NCBI GenBank assembly: GCA_029339505.1
Contig: JAQISU010000097.1
Location: 3,075,001 to 3,139,000, forward strand
DNA from: Unio delphinus
Lineage: Eukaryota; Mollusca; Bivalvia; Unionida; Unionidae
Length of the DNA stretch: 64,000 bases
Reading direction: 5' to 3'
This document shows positions 1 to 11,611 of the stretch, in pieces (the stretch's first letter is position 1; each line of letters begins with the position of its first letter). Made by a program: the position numbers and the translations under genes. The notes below the pieces were generated by a model that saw nothing but the letters and a program-made list of their open reading frames with translations, made no database searches and was not told the DNA's origin.

Positions 1-1448
1 GTTACGCAATAGCATTTTTTAACAGCTTTGCCCAAAAGTTTGAGTGAGACTTTAGACGTGGTAGAAGCAAACACGTTATCACTTTACACAGTCCCTGAGA
101 TTTGTAAATATATAATGATATACATGTGTTTATTATTATGTACAACACATTTTGTTTCAGCAAATACTTTAAATTGTGACTTTTCATGAATTCGTAGTAG
201 TAGTGGTAGTAGTAGTCGTAGAAGTAGTCGTAATATTCATCGTCATCATCATTATCATCATCAGCCTCATCTTATCATCATCCTGAAATTGTGAACTAAT
301 GGGATAAAGAAAACCCATTAGCTATTCTTGCATATCACGAACCCAATGTTTGAAAAAATGTTTATTTCTGCGAGTTTAATTTCATCTTTTATTAAGGTAA
401 ACGTACACTCTTGAACGTATTTACAATTTATGCCAGGATTTACAATTTATGCCAGGATTTACAATCAAATGGACACAAATGTTTAACTACATTTTAATTG
501 CCGGCAAAACTCTATTCCTAGTAGCTGATAAAGAAATTGAATAGTCATCTGTGTTACACACGTTTTAAAACGTAATAATGCCTCTTTCCGACATACCATA
601 ACGTGATTTAAGGTATCTTTACGACATACCAAAAATGGTATGTGGTTAGTGACACACTGCATCTTGTGTAAAGCGCCTATAGACCATCTACTATACAATT
701 GTGTTCATTATACTTAATTATTATGGCAATTCCGTTGTCAAACTGTTCAGTGTGAAAGATAAGTAGTTCACTATCACCTGACTTAAAGTGATCAGAATGC
801 AAAATGAAATGGCTCAACAGGACAATTATTCTTATTGAAATTTGTAAAATATTCTGACGCGCAACAACTTGTCGTCGTTCTGAGAGAGTATAATATCATT
901 CCTATTTCCTGTAACAAAAATACCAATGCCATCTTATTTCGATGATATTATTCATTATATCATGGCTAAGTTCTCTCAAAATATGGTTATGAGAGAGAAA
1001 AAAAGTAATATTAAAAGTCGCATCGAGAGCAAAATACCAATTAATTTTTAATAATCTCGCGGAAATTTATTGAATTAGTACGAATGTGAGATAAATATGT
1101 TATCTATCGTCCAAAATACAATTATTTTAAAATGAGTTATCATATGTATGTGTTGTTTATTTATTTATTTATTCCTGTCGCAACTAATTGGAACTCACTG
1201 TAATTTGTTTTCTAAACATTCTGTTAGTTTCATCTTGCCAGCATCAACCGATGCAGAAACGGTTTCGCTTAAAGATGTGACAAGACTTCAGACAGGCAAA
1301 AATACACTCAATGACCTGACCTCCCTGACCAGTTGTGCTTTCACCTTACGCACGAGTCAAATGATCTGACCTTAAATCTAAAGAGGAATTCATAACTACA
1401 CTATTGTTGCGTCAATTAGGAAAGCCTCTTAATCCACTAAATGCAACT
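1..1448. other. Non-coding host DNA, no gene recognised
   Basis: This AT-rich stretch holds only short open frames with no recognisable domain. A short run of imperfect trinucleotide repeats (gta/gtc and atc-rich) lies at about 196-275, and a short direct duplication (tttacaatttatgccagga) lies at about 419-460. Nothing here resembles the viral elements further right. Confidence 0.6.
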
Positions 1449-1686
1449 ATTCTAGAATCCAAACATGTCGAATTTGTCCGGAGGAAATATTCTAGAATCC
1501 AAACATGTCGAATTTGTCCGGTGGAAATATTCTAGAATCCAAACATGTCGAATTTGTCCGGTGGAAATATTCTAGAATCCAAACATGTCGAATTTGTCCG
1601 GTGGAAATATTCTAGAATCCAAGCGTGTCAAATTTGTCGGTGGAAATATTCTAGAATCCAAACATGTTCAATTTGTCCGGTGGATA
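1449..1686. repeat. Tandem repeat, 40-bp unit, about 6 copies
   Basis: Units begin with tattctagaatcc at 1449, 1489, 1529, 1569, 1609 and 1647. The spacing is 40 bp except for the fifth-to-sixth step, which is 38 bp. Copies are nearly identical, with divergence in the last two. Short open frames crossing the array are by-products of the repeat. The array lies about 270 bp outside the left end of element 1. Confidence 0.95.
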
Positions 1687-1955
1687 TATTTAATTTGCTA
1701 CTCTGGACCAGAAAAGAACAAAAGGCAGCAAGCACGAAAAAGTGATCAAATTAAATGCTTTTATCACCAACATTGTAAGTCTTTGTTACATGCGTTCATG
1801 TGTGATAAAAAATCAACTGATACTATGACATGTACCTTTTTTGCGTCTGATTTATTTGCTGTTGCTGTTGTGCTCCTAATTATCCTCAAATCATTTACAG
1901 TGTCCTATCTATGTCAGTTTATTCTATATTGCATTTCTTTCAATATTCTCTATTT

Positions 1956-1960
1956 TCATT
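1956..1960. other. Left target-site duplication of element 1 (tcatt)
   Basis: The five bases before the left terminus read tcatt. The five after the right terminus (18769-18773) read tcact, a match at 4 of 5. Five to six bp is the usual duplication length for Maverick/Polinton integration. The mismatch fits the older age of this copy. Confidence 0.65.
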
Positions 1961-2110
1961 AGCAGCAGAGGGGGCAAATCGGACAACTTTTATAGACATT
2001 TTTTTGACAAACTGAGGCTTCCTCGAAAAGTGAATCTGACAAGTGTCAGTTTGGTAAACTGAGTCTTCCTCGAAGATGCCATGGTCGTTGTCGCCGCCCC
2101 CTCTGCTGCT
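1961..2110 (+). repeat. Left terminal inverted repeat of element 1
   Basis: This 150-bp repeat matches the reverse complement of 18619-18768. It begins with agcagcagagggggc, and its inner end (2096-2110) is the exact reverse complement of that 15-mer, so the TIR is itself bounded by an inverted repeat. It contains two spaced copies of a motif of the form aaactgagKcttcctcgaa. The ATPase pseudogene stop lies only 6 bp inside the inner end. Confidence 0.95.
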
Positions 2111-2115
2111 ATGGG

Positions 2116-2780
2116 TTAACCGAATATTTGATCAAGTCCGACACGATATCTTGATCTCGGGTCGTGTAAATTTATCGTCACGAATCCATGTTGGATTGAC
2201 TGAGCGCGACTAAAGAAATTTCTAAATTGATTGCAATCCATATCACCGCCGCACCAAGTCTGATGAATATTTCGTAGTGTATGAATATCAACTCCGTTAA
2301 ACACACAATAAATTGCAGTTATCTCTGATCACTTTTGGTATTTGAGTGTATCGTTGAGTGACATATTTAACGTCGGTGTTTTTATGCCTGCCTCTGGAAA
2401 ATATCCTGGCCGGGTTTGTTTTTTTGATTATCTAACATCACATCGTCATATACGACTAAATTGTTAATATCTCCATCGATATCATCAATGCTCGGTGCTT
2501 CATCGATATCGGTTATAAACTCAATAATGCCCTCGCCGGATTTTTCTACCGCGCTGTCGTTAAAATCTTTTAGCACATTGTAACATCGCTGATCGTCTAC
2601 ACTAGGAGCTATCAAATACAACTTGTCCCATTTCATCTATCTCGTTTTTAAATTAAGTAACAGTTGTGTCTTGCCACTTCCAGATTGTCCGATTATAATC
2701 ATTCTAATTGAATTCAGCAACATCGCATGATGTTTGATAGGTTCCCGTCGACGGGTAGCTGAATAATCAATTACATTCAT
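2116..2780 (-). pseudogene. FtsK/HerA (A32-like) genome-packaging ATPase, broken
   Basis: Decayed copy of the viral DNA-packaging ATPase, intact at 24711-25370 in element 2. The start at 2780 gives MNVIDYSAT, matching element 2's MDIIDFSAT. A Walker A-like GQSGSGKTQ is visible (the intact copy has GPSGSGKTQ), and the Walker B region (LVVYDDVM) lies in the 2382-2636 frame. Lesions: an in-frame TAG just upstream of the MKWDKLYLIAPS block near 2637, and a frame break near 2400. The C-terminal part is open at 2116-2304. The start codon is 17 bp from the divergent zinc-ribbon gene. Family known from Polintons, adintoviruses and NCLDVs; role inferred from motifs and context. Confidence 0.88.
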
Positions 2781-2797
2781 TTTATTATATATAAATT

Positions 2798-3320
2798 ATG
2801 GAACTATATTGTGTGAAGTGTAAGACGCGTACTGGCACAAACGACTTGACGACGATTACAACTAAAAATAACCGATCAGCACTTTCTGGTAAATGCGTAC
2901 AATACAGAACAAAGAAATTTAGATTTGTTTCCCTTGATAAATCAAAGGGATTAAAAAAAACGAGGAAGTGATATTGCAGCCAAGTTAGCAAAACTCCCGG
3001 GAACACCATGGGCGAAGTATCCAGGAGAGAAACACCTTCCAGGGTATAGTTACTGTGGACCCGGAACCAGACTCGATATCAGACTCGATGATCAAAATCA
3101 ACCTCGACCGGGCGAAAACCCAATAAACGCCATTGATAAGGCGTGTCATGCTCATGATGTTGCATATAAAAGCAGCAATCTGCAACACAGACATCTCGCA
3201 GATGTGAAATTAATTCATGCGTTGAATTCTATCACTGATAAATCCTTCAAAGAAAAGTTGGCTTCATGGTTAGTAAAATCAGCAATGAAAGGTAAATTGA
3301 TGTTATGTGCTGGTAATTAA
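2798..3320 (+). pseudogene. Zinc ribbon plus parvovirus-type phospholipase A2, frame-broken
   Basis: The 5' part, from the ATG at 2798, encodes a small zinc ribbon with YCVKCK. The second Cys pair is degraded to CVQYRTKK (CVQCGTKK in element 2). After an eight-A run at 2953-2960 the frame changes by +1. The rest is open to 3320 and encodes the PLA2 domain with the calcium-loop-like YCGPG and the catalytic His-Asp in ACHAHDVAY. In parvovirus VP1 such domains breach endosomal membranes, and some adintoviruses are reported to carry one. Element 2 has a frame break at the equivalent place but in the opposite sense. Confidence 0.82.
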
Positions 3321-3327
3321 TATCAAC

Positions 3328-4271
3328 ATGGCATCTATTTACTATTCTCCCCAAGGATACTGGCGGGGTAAAGCAGCAATTAGTAAACTCGCTAGTGCCG
3401 CGAAGGTGAAATATACCACTGCGGCTAATTGGTTATCCAAACAGGCAATATGGTAAATTTATCTACCGCCGCCTAAACAAATTAACTACTCGCATTTTGA
3501 TGTGGCCGTTCCTAATGAAGTTCATCAAGCTGATTTATTATTTTTGCCGCATGATGGTGTTTACAAGTATGCGTTAACCGTAGTTGATGTTGCGAGTCGA
3601 TACAAACAAGCAGAGCCATTAAAAACAAAGTCGGCCACTGAAGTAGCTTCTGCGTTTGAAAGGATTTATCGACGAGGTCCTCTGCGTTGGCCAAATCTAT
3701 TACAAGTTGATCCTGGCAAGGAATTTCAGGGTGCAGTGTTATCAACAATGAAACATCATAATGTCACCATCAGACGAGGGCATACTGCATTACATCGCGA
3801 TCAGGCGATTGTTGAACGATTTAATCGTACACTTGCTGAACGGTTATTTGGATATCAATACGCGAAAGAATTTATTCAACATAAACGATCTCGTGAATGG
3901 GTCAAGAGATTACCAGGCGTAATTACCGCGCTGAATAATGAGGTTACTCGAACAATCAACATGAAACCTAACAACGCGATTAAAAAGAAGTATATATCCG
4001 TACAACCACAAAAAGATTTTTCAAAAGAACCAATTCTTGGTAATGTTACTGTAAGGTATTTATATGAACCAGGAGAGCTCGAAGGCGGTACAAAAAGGGC
4101 TACTGATCATATTTGGAGTGTCACCGGGCATAAAATATCCGACATAACACGATCCACGGTAGACCAACAATCTATAGATTGGATTCAACTGCTCTTCAGC
4201 GCGGATTTACTCGCGAACAACTACAAGTGATACCCGTGGATACTCAATTACCACCGCGTGGTCTTAATTAG
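3328..4271 (+). pseudogene. Retrovirus-type (RVE) integrase, broken
   Basis: The start (ATG 3328, MASIYYSP) aligns with the intact integrase of element 2 (25910). An in-frame TAA at 3454 replaces a Gln codon in the N-terminal HTH-like region. The catalytic core is then open, with the first Asp in VHQADLLFLP, the second in VDPGKEF and Glu in AIVERFNRT. A frame break near 4180-4200 disrupts the C-terminal domain; the ancestral stop would be the TAG at 4269. The gene converges on the polymerase pseudogene and their 3' ends overlap by a few bases. Confidence 0.9.
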
Positions 4272-7200
4272 CATTTCTTCGTCTGTTGCACTCAAGACAA
4301 GTCAGCATCACATGATCTCTAGTATAACCTACGCTGCTATTTTTTCTGTCTACGGTAAATTGTCGAGGATCTGACCAACACCAACTCATTATACAATTGC
4401 AACTCGCACAGTGATTATTCTGTTGTTGTTTCAGTGTGATTATTAATTCAGCATCAATACCAAATTCTCTGTTATTTTTTTTATCTTGCTGTTTATAACC
4501 AGAAAGTTTTTTTTCTGATTATATCATTATCAACAATATCACTTACTGTAGTGTCATTATCATCACTTGACTCTGTCAAGATAACTCTTCGAAGTTGATT
4601 TATTCTTCGTACTCTGGATACTGCGAGATAGACTAAATTCGACCACTCGATGCGATTATCCACTATCCAAACAATTGTATCGGATATAGTTAATCCCTGT
4701 GAAGAATGTATTGTTGCTGCGTATCCTAGCGTCCACGGGGATTTATCAGCGCGCAATGCATCTTCGACGACGCTGATATCAACCAGCACAATATTATTTA
4801 ACACTAAATTCTGCTTTTCACGCTGTCCTGGAATATCAACTTCAATATTCTGCTTTCGTGTATCCGAAGGCCTATAACACAACGGCACTGGAAGCGTTGC
4901 AAATTTTTCTTTATGCGTTTCAAATAACTTCATCTGAAGTGTGTCTCTGACTATCTTTCTACTTGCGATTAACAAATCGTTTGGTCTCCACGCATCCCAG
5001 AAATCATTCATGGGAGTTTCTGAAATTATTTCACGCGCTATGTCACATTGAATTCTATCAGGTTGTGATCTGATTAGATTTTTGAACTCGCGTAATTGTT
5101 CATCAAGTGCTCTATGATCGGTGTTAATTTCTTCATAATAGTCTACAAAATTCTTAAGCCAATCATGCGGGGATAAACCGACAAATGGTGGTGGCTGACC
5201 ATGATCGCCGCACATGAAGACATTTGTGTTCGCGTGCAATAACCACTCGAGAAACTTTTGTAATACCTCTAACGATACCGTGCATATCTCATCCCAAATT
5301 ATGACATCAGGGACAGATTTTTCACCCATTCGATCAGGAGTCCATTCATCACCTTTCCATCGAAAGAAGCTATGATAAGTGCAAGCATTAACCCCTCGTT
5401 GTATTATCTCTCTGGCAAGTCTGTGTGTTGGTGTTAACACAATCATATTTGTGAAATCCGTAGGATTTTTCCCACGAAATAACTCAATCGCGCGAGTCGT
5501 CTTTCCTGACCCGCCACAACCGTTTAATTAAACTGTTTTATATCTACATACAGGATCAGATACCTGCGGTGCGTTAGATAGTTCTGAACACTGATTGCTT
5601 TTCAAGTATTTATCTTCAATCGTAACATCTGCTGATTTGGAATAATCACACGGTATTTCCTGCTTAATTCTCCAACATCCCCAACTCTCGTCGGAATTTG
5701 TGAATTCAGCTACTGCGTTACTGTGTTTCATGTCTATGTAAAATGAATGAGTCGCGACTCTAACTGTGGTGTCAGGAAATCTATTTATCATCGAAAATAA
5801 ATTGATAGAAGCATAAGCCAACATAGATGCCCTCAAATGTGTATACTGAAGACTGGGCTCATCGCTGTAAGTAACAATTGTTCCCAATTTGGTTCCATCG
5901 GACAAGAAAGCGTCCTTACGATCGACATATATACCCTTAGATATTACATCCGCGATTATAAAATCGTATTCGACGCTATCCATAATCAGCCGTGAAGAAT
6001 ATCGTCCATTGTCGTATTTACCACCTTGAGTAAATTTACCAATTATTCTTCTACCGAGATCTTTTGCGTCTTTGTTTCTGATTTCATATAACAGTTTGGA
6101 CCAATTCATGATATATTCTTCGTCGAGATCCGGGAATTGTTGTCATTGTTCGCTGATTATACTATCTAGATCAGGTTGTGGCAACCAGACCTCAGTCTGT
6201 GCTCGATATGATATAATTGCTTCACTGACAATCAGCGATATCAGCATGCTACAATCGGTCATATAACGTAGTAACACTATAGGCATCCAGTGTTTCACAG
6301 ACATATGTCTACCAATCCAAACATAACAGCACGGATGAAGTCCTTTAGCCAATTCAAATGATACCACACGAGCGAATCCGGTTAAATCAAAATCAGGCAG
6401 TGGTCCATTAATCGCAACACGTGTCATCTCATGGGTGGGATGTCCAAATCGCTTGAAATATTCAGCACATTCTCCGTACCCGAGAAAACTCCCTGGGTAA
6501 CACGCGACTATATCAACCGAAATAATATTTTTGGGGTCGTATTTTGTATTCCATAATCCGCCGTGGTTGTATTCGATGCAACTTGATTTGATGTCTGTGA
6601 GAAATTCAGCTCTCGTTGGTTTCCATGAGTTTCTCTTTTTCGCAAAATGAGCTGCAACCGACGGGATTGTAAAGCAATTTGTTAGTAATTGTTCATCGTC
6701 GAAATTCTTCACGAAACTCAGCTAGTTTTTTCATCTTGTCATGGAGAGCTTCAGTACGGTATAATTCTCCATTGGGTCTTACAAATTGATCAAATCCACC
6801 CTCGGGTTTTTCAGCACTGTGAAATAACCACACTGACAAAGATCGTTTTTACTCAACTGGTAAATAGCATCGAACAATTTTTTCTCAGAGAATTCCGTGG
6901 AGAATTCTTCGGGTATATACTTTACTGTTCGTGTTCGCGGGAATATTGTTACCGCAGGTGTCCATGCGTGTTCGTTATGATCAATAATTTTGATTGGGGC
7001 TCTTTTTGATTTATATCTTGATTCGTGTAATATCTCGCCGGTTATCGTCGCTATGGTTATTGGGAATCTTAATGATGTTTCTAATTTGGCTATATCCTGA
7101 ACTGATGCACCGTTCTTGTTAACTGTTAATTCCCATTCCTTTATTTTTTGACGTCTTAGATCAGTCAATTTGTTTCCCCGGGATGCATTTGTGAAGTGTT

Positions 7201-7678
7201 CTAATATTCGTTCTGCTACACAATTAATTCTTGATGAAGTCGATGACGAAGTCGATGATGAAGTCGAAGACGAAGTCAACAATGACAGTTTCATGGGTTT
7301 TAGTTTTTCAATACTCGGTTTATCATTTAACAAATATATCCCATAAACAACTGCTGTTACAGGATAAGATCTTTCGTAGTATGGTCTGTCAATTCCAGTT
7401 AAAATTCCTGGTTTGGAATCTCGACTCACAACGACGGTTCTTTTATCCTTCAAGATGGGTTCGTATTTATCCCTGATAATCCAATTTCCAGTGTCTGAAC
7501 GGATAATGAATTTCACTCTAAAAAAATATCTTTTCCGGGTAAGATGTGAAATTATCACTGCTGCGCGTTCGTCGTTCATGGTAGCATCAACACTACCATG
7601 AATTCGAAATTTTGACCAGCAATGAGATGCTCCATCGTGTTTGAATTCATTAAAACAGTCACTGATTTTACTTATCAC
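4264..7678 (-). pseudogene. DNA polymerase B-SF1 helicase-HNH fusion, broken
   Basis: Counterpart of the long polymerase-helicase of element 2 in several pieces: N-terminal part 6779-7678, polymerase palm 6143-6712 and 5528-6109, helicase 4493-5446. The helicase retains WDEI, CGDHGQPPPF and TIHSSQG. Lesions: frameshift near 6830, stop at 6143, stop at 5528, a disrupted junction at about 5450-5527 affecting the Walker A region, and a frame break at an A-run near 4505-4513. The motif C serine has also changed (ATHS instead of ATDS). The tail from about 4500 to 4264 is open in one frame into an HNH-like Cys-rich domain, which shows the ancestral protein carried this tail. Confidence 0.88.
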
Positions 7679-7825
7679 AGTTTTATCACCTATTAGATTT
7701 TTTGGTGCTACGGAGACTCTATCGAGATTAAATCTAGCATTTTTCCAGGGTTTAATTTTCGATAATCTCTAGAATTCCTTCATGTTATAATTAAAACAAG
7801 TATTTAAATAGAGAATTTATTATAT

Positions 7826-8110
7826 AATGGATCAGTAACCCCGTGTAACAAATCATGCAGAAAGGAGTTCTGTGGGTATCATTTGCAAAGCGTTCGACGC
7901 GGAAGCCTTGGTCCAATTCCATGTATAAGATGTGGAGTAGGGGTGCGAGGAATATCACAATTGTGTCTCGGTTGTGGTGGTAAACGATACAGAGAGTTGA
8001 AGCGTTATTATGATAAACGAATTAAGGATTCCATTAAAAACTCCACTAAGAATTCCATCAATGACTCTGACAGCGTCCTTGACTCACCGATTCGTCTTCG
8101 AGGTGTTTAA
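7826..8110 (+). pseudogene. Small Cys-rich (zinc-binding) protein, start lost
   Basis: Relative of the 125-residue protein at 30582-30959 in element 2. Recognisable are the FCGYH block and the paired-Cys segment PCIRCGVGVRG...LCLGCGGKRYRELKRYYDKR. The 5' end corresponding to element 2's start is deleted. The 3' part diverges into a low-complexity Ser/Asn/Asp stretch and runs into the truncated HNH gene in another frame. Function unknown; the cysteines suggest metal binding. Confidence 0.6.
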
Positions 8111-8423
8111 TGGATTGATCGAGGATGGTCTTGTTGTTGATCACATAAATGGGATTAAGACTGATAATTCTTTGAATAATTTACGAGCTCTTACACAAAG
8201 TGAGAATACTGCATCTGGAAAAACTGGTACTTATAAATCAATTGGGAAGAGACCTGTGAAATCATTTAATACGGCAACTAACGAGATAATATTTCAATCA
8301 ATGACTGCAGCCGGTAGATATTTCGGTATTTGTGAACCCTCAGTACGACGTGTTGCAGAGAATATAACCAAGACGGCGATTTCCAGAAGGAATGGACAAA
8401 AGATTCGATTTTTGTATGTCTAA
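8085..8423 (+). pseudogene. HNH homing-type endonuclease, N-terminus deleted
   Basis: The sequence from THRFVFEVFNGLIED onward aligns with residues about 51-164 of the intact HNH protein at 30974-31468. The HNH core (DHINGIKTDNSLNNL) and the C-terminal NUMOD1-like block (VKSFNTATNEIIFQS...) are preserved. The first 50 or so residues are absent because the upstream Cys-rich gene is joined directly to this point. It is therefore a truncated remnant rather than a start-to-stop gene. Confidence 0.75.
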
Positions 8424-8454
8424 ATCATGTTTTGCATTATTCTATATAACACCA

Positions 8455-9540
8455 AGGGAGCTGCTGTTATATAAATTCCATGAACTGTTATGATATAAAT
8501 ACCAAGAACTGTTATAATATGAATTCCAAGAACTGTTATGATATAAATTACAAGAACTGTTATGATATAAATTACAAGAACTGATGTGATATAAATTCCA
8601 AGAACTATTATGATATAAATTCCAAGAACTGATGTTATATAAATTCCAAGAACTGATGTTATATGAATTTCAAGAACTGATGTGATATAAATTCCAAGAA
8701 CTGTTATGATATGAATTCCAAGAACTGTTATGATATGAATTCCAAGAACTGTTATGATATTAATTCCAAGAACTACTGTTATATGAATTCCAAGAACTGT
8801 TATGATATGAATTCCATGAACTGTTATGATATGAATTCCAAGAACTGTTATGATATGAATTCCAAGAACTGATATGATATGAATTCCTGGAATCATTATA
8901 TACAATTCCAAGAACTACTGTGATATGATATGAATTCCTGGGATTATTATATAAAATTCCAAGAACTGATATGATATAAATTCCAAGAACTATTATGATA
9001 TGAATTCCAAGAACTATTATGATATAAATTCCTAGAACTATTATGATATGAATTCCAAGAACTGATATGATATAAATTCCAAGAACTATTATGATATAAA
9101 TTCCAAGAACTGATATGATATGAATTCCAAGAACTATTATGATATGAATTCCAAGAACTGATATGATATGAATTCCAAGAACTGATATGATATAAATTCC
9201 AAGAACTATTATGATATGGATTCCATGAACTGATATGATATGAATTCCAAGAACTGATATGATATAAATTCCAAGAACTATTATGATATGGATTCCATGA
9301 ACTGATATGATATAAATTCCAAGAACTATTATGATATGGATTCCAAGAACTATTATGATATAAATTCCAAGAACTGATGTTATATGGATTCCAAGAACTG
9401 ATGTGATGTTATATGAAATCCTGGAATTGTTATGATATGAAATCCTGGAATTGTTATGATATGAATTCCTGGAATTGTTCTGATATGAATTCCAAGAACT
9501 GTTATGATATGAATTCCAAGATCTGCTATGATATGATCAT
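8455..9540. repeat. 24-bp minisatellite inside element 1
   Basis: About 45 copies of a unit close to gaattccaagaactgttatgatat run between the HNH remnant and the next small gene. Variants are ataaattcc, tgatatgat and cctggaattgtt. Element 2 has only about 45 bp at this place, so the array expanded after the two lineages parted. Because the unit is a multiple of three, it creates false long open frames on the minus strand. Confidence 0.95.
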
Positions 9541-9588
9541 TCAAAATTGACCCAATTTCTTTTGTATTAGAAATATGTATTATCATAT

Positions 9589-9972
9589 ATGAATTCTGAA
9601 AATATGAATAGGATTATAGCTGAAATTTCAAAATTGAAAAACCAAGAGATTAAACTATCTGACACTTTGAACCCTGACCAAATTATATCTGACTTTCAAG
9701 ATATAGAATACGGTATTAACACTAACAAATATATGCTGCCAAAGAAGTATGCGCTGATAAAAAAAATCCAGAATTCTATTCGAGACTCTCTTGCATGTTG
9801 TAGTGACGTAAGTGTGTTTGTCCCGTTATTTACTATCGTGGAAGGAATACGAAAAGAATTGGGCCGGGATTATGAATTGAAAAAAGAGGTTAATTCGAAG
9901 ATTAGAAATATACGGGCGTTAATTCAAGAAAATGAAAAATTCCTTTCGGATAGCGGTTTTAGTCAACAATAG
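9589..9972 (+). CDS. Small helical protein of unknown function (element 1 copy)
   Basis: 127 residues starting MNSENMNRIIAEISK; clearly the same gene as 31512-31868. It is predicted mostly helical and charged (for example ELKKEVNSKIRNIRALIQENE), with no signal peptide or membrane segment. This copy extends about nine residues beyond element 2's because of a different 3' end. It is one of the few open genes left in element 1. It lies between the minisatellite and the next virion-type gene. I do not recognise a family. Confidence 0.65.
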   Translation: MNSENMNRIIAEISKLKNQEIKLSDTLNPDQIISDFQDIEYGINTNKYMLPKKYALIKKIQNSIRDSLACCSDVSVFVPLFTIVEGIRKELGRDYELKKEVNSKIRNIRALIQENEKFLSDSGFSQQ

Positions 9973-10158
9973 CGGTGAAAATATACTGGTATTTATTGTT
10001 TTACTACAAGAGTTGTAAAATATTTTTTTATTACTGAAATTTCATAGTAAATACTTTTTCTTGTCTGATTTTGGTGCTTTTTTGGTCTGATTTTGGTGCT
10101 TTTTTGTCTGCGCTGGTGGTTTTTTGTCTGCGTTGATGGTTTTTCGACGCTTTTTTTA

Positions 10159-10390
10159 GTGGTCTCGGTCGGGTCAAATGCCCGATTTTGCATGGGATTT
10201 CCTGTAGACTTTTTCACTTAACGCTGAATTCGGCGCTTTTTTTGACAAAATTTAACTAAAGTCAGCAAATTCGACCAAAATATCACCACGGAACACCAAA
10301 ATATCAATGTGGTCTTGGTCGGGTCAAATGCCCGATTTTACATGGGATTTCCCGTAGAATTTTTCACTTAACGCTGAATTCGACGCTTTC
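10159..10390. repeat. Direct repeat, 150-bp period, two partial copies
   Basis: The block gtggtctcggtcgggtcaaatg...cttaacgctgaattc occurs at about 10159-10240 and again at about 10309-10390 with few differences. It follows T-rich short repeats (tttttggtctgattttggtgc). The region corresponds to the non-coding gap 31869-32226 of element 2, which has different repeats, so this intergenic spacer is fast-evolving. Confidence 0.85.
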
Positions 10391-10426
10391 GAGATTCAAA
10401 TTGGAAGATTGTTTACTATTTCAATA

Positions 10427-11543
10427 ATGGTAAATGAAGCATTAACCACTCGATTGGCTCGTGAGCGACTGGCGGCTATAAAAAAATTTATACCAATCCG
10501 CGACTCCGTCAGGAGTAAACTACAGAATCGGCAGAGTCTTTAGACTGACCTTTCCGTGGGATCTGAACAGTTATTTCAACCGGTTACTATAGCAACAAAG
10601 GAAGCAGCAAAAGGGATAATATCAGCTACTGAGCGAGCTATATGGGAGGATGTTCCCAAGGACGAACCAAGAAAAGAAATGCCTCTTATTGGTGAACTTG
10701 AAAAAATAGCAAAAAGATCCAAACAAACAAAAAATCTTTAAAAACACTTTCTGGTGATATAATAACTGCTGTAAAACGACAAGAACAACAAGAACAACGA
10801 GAACGAGAACTTCTTGAAGAACTTGAAGAAGAACTTGCTAGTAGACCACCACTTATTCCACCACCTGAACAACTTGAACAACAAGGTTCTGTTGCAATAG
10901 AAGAATATCCACCTGAAAAGATATTTACCGATAATGCGTTAGATGAAATTAGAAAAATCGAACCAGACCCTGAATTAGTTAAATTTACTAAAGACAATTT
11001 AAAAAAAAATACAAGAGATAATTATTTAAAAGACGACAAGTCTAGAAAATTTATAAAAAGCATAGACACCTAGGCGAATAAAGTGTTTTTAGCAAACCGC
11101 GATAAAATTAGAATCACAAAAGAAATAAGTCCTGATTTTAATGTTTTTCTAGCTGCAGTAAAGAGTGGCCCACTACCACCAGGGTATACAGAAGACCCAA
11201 TCCCAGATGAAATTCAAATAATGGCAGAAGCTGATTCTGAAAAAGGTGCAACTGGTATAACTAAAAAATCAGCCGGGAAGGGATTTTCTATGAGCGGTCC
11301 AAGAGGGATTTCAGGTAGTGGTTTTATTCAATGTCCTGGTAATATTCTCGGTGATATATAACGATTATAAGTTCTCATCGGAGGGAAACGAGCTGGAAAT
11401 AACTCACCGGAAATAATTAATGAAGCAGCTGATATCTGCATGCGGTTATTTCAAGGTGGTATCATGAACATTGCAACATATCGAGATTTCATTGATGAGT
11501 TAGTGGAAAATCCTACGGATCACCATGGTTATCATAGTGATTA
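10427..11543 (+). pseudogene. Virion-type protein of unknown function, broken and expanded
   Basis: The start MVNEALTTRLARERL matches the element 2 gene at 32227. Lesions include a TAG just after the RQSL block near 10541, a stop at 10739-10741 and further stops near 11072 and 11359. A Glu/Gln-rich low-complexity insert (about 10780-10900) makes this copy longer than element 2's. The C-terminal block with NNSPEIINEAADIC and HHGYHSD, ending at the TAA at 11541, is still readable. Position before the capsid genes suggests a virion or assembly role; this is inference only. Confidence 0.7.
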
Positions 11544-11611
11544 ATCACGATGACTGAAAATCCTTTGGATTGGAAATCATTTACGCATTAGATAAATATA
11601 ATTTAAATAAG

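Noticed and set aside
8420..9586. Open frame with repeated GIHIITVL on the minus strand
   Set aside because: Product of the 24-bp minisatellite; element 2 lacks it entirely.
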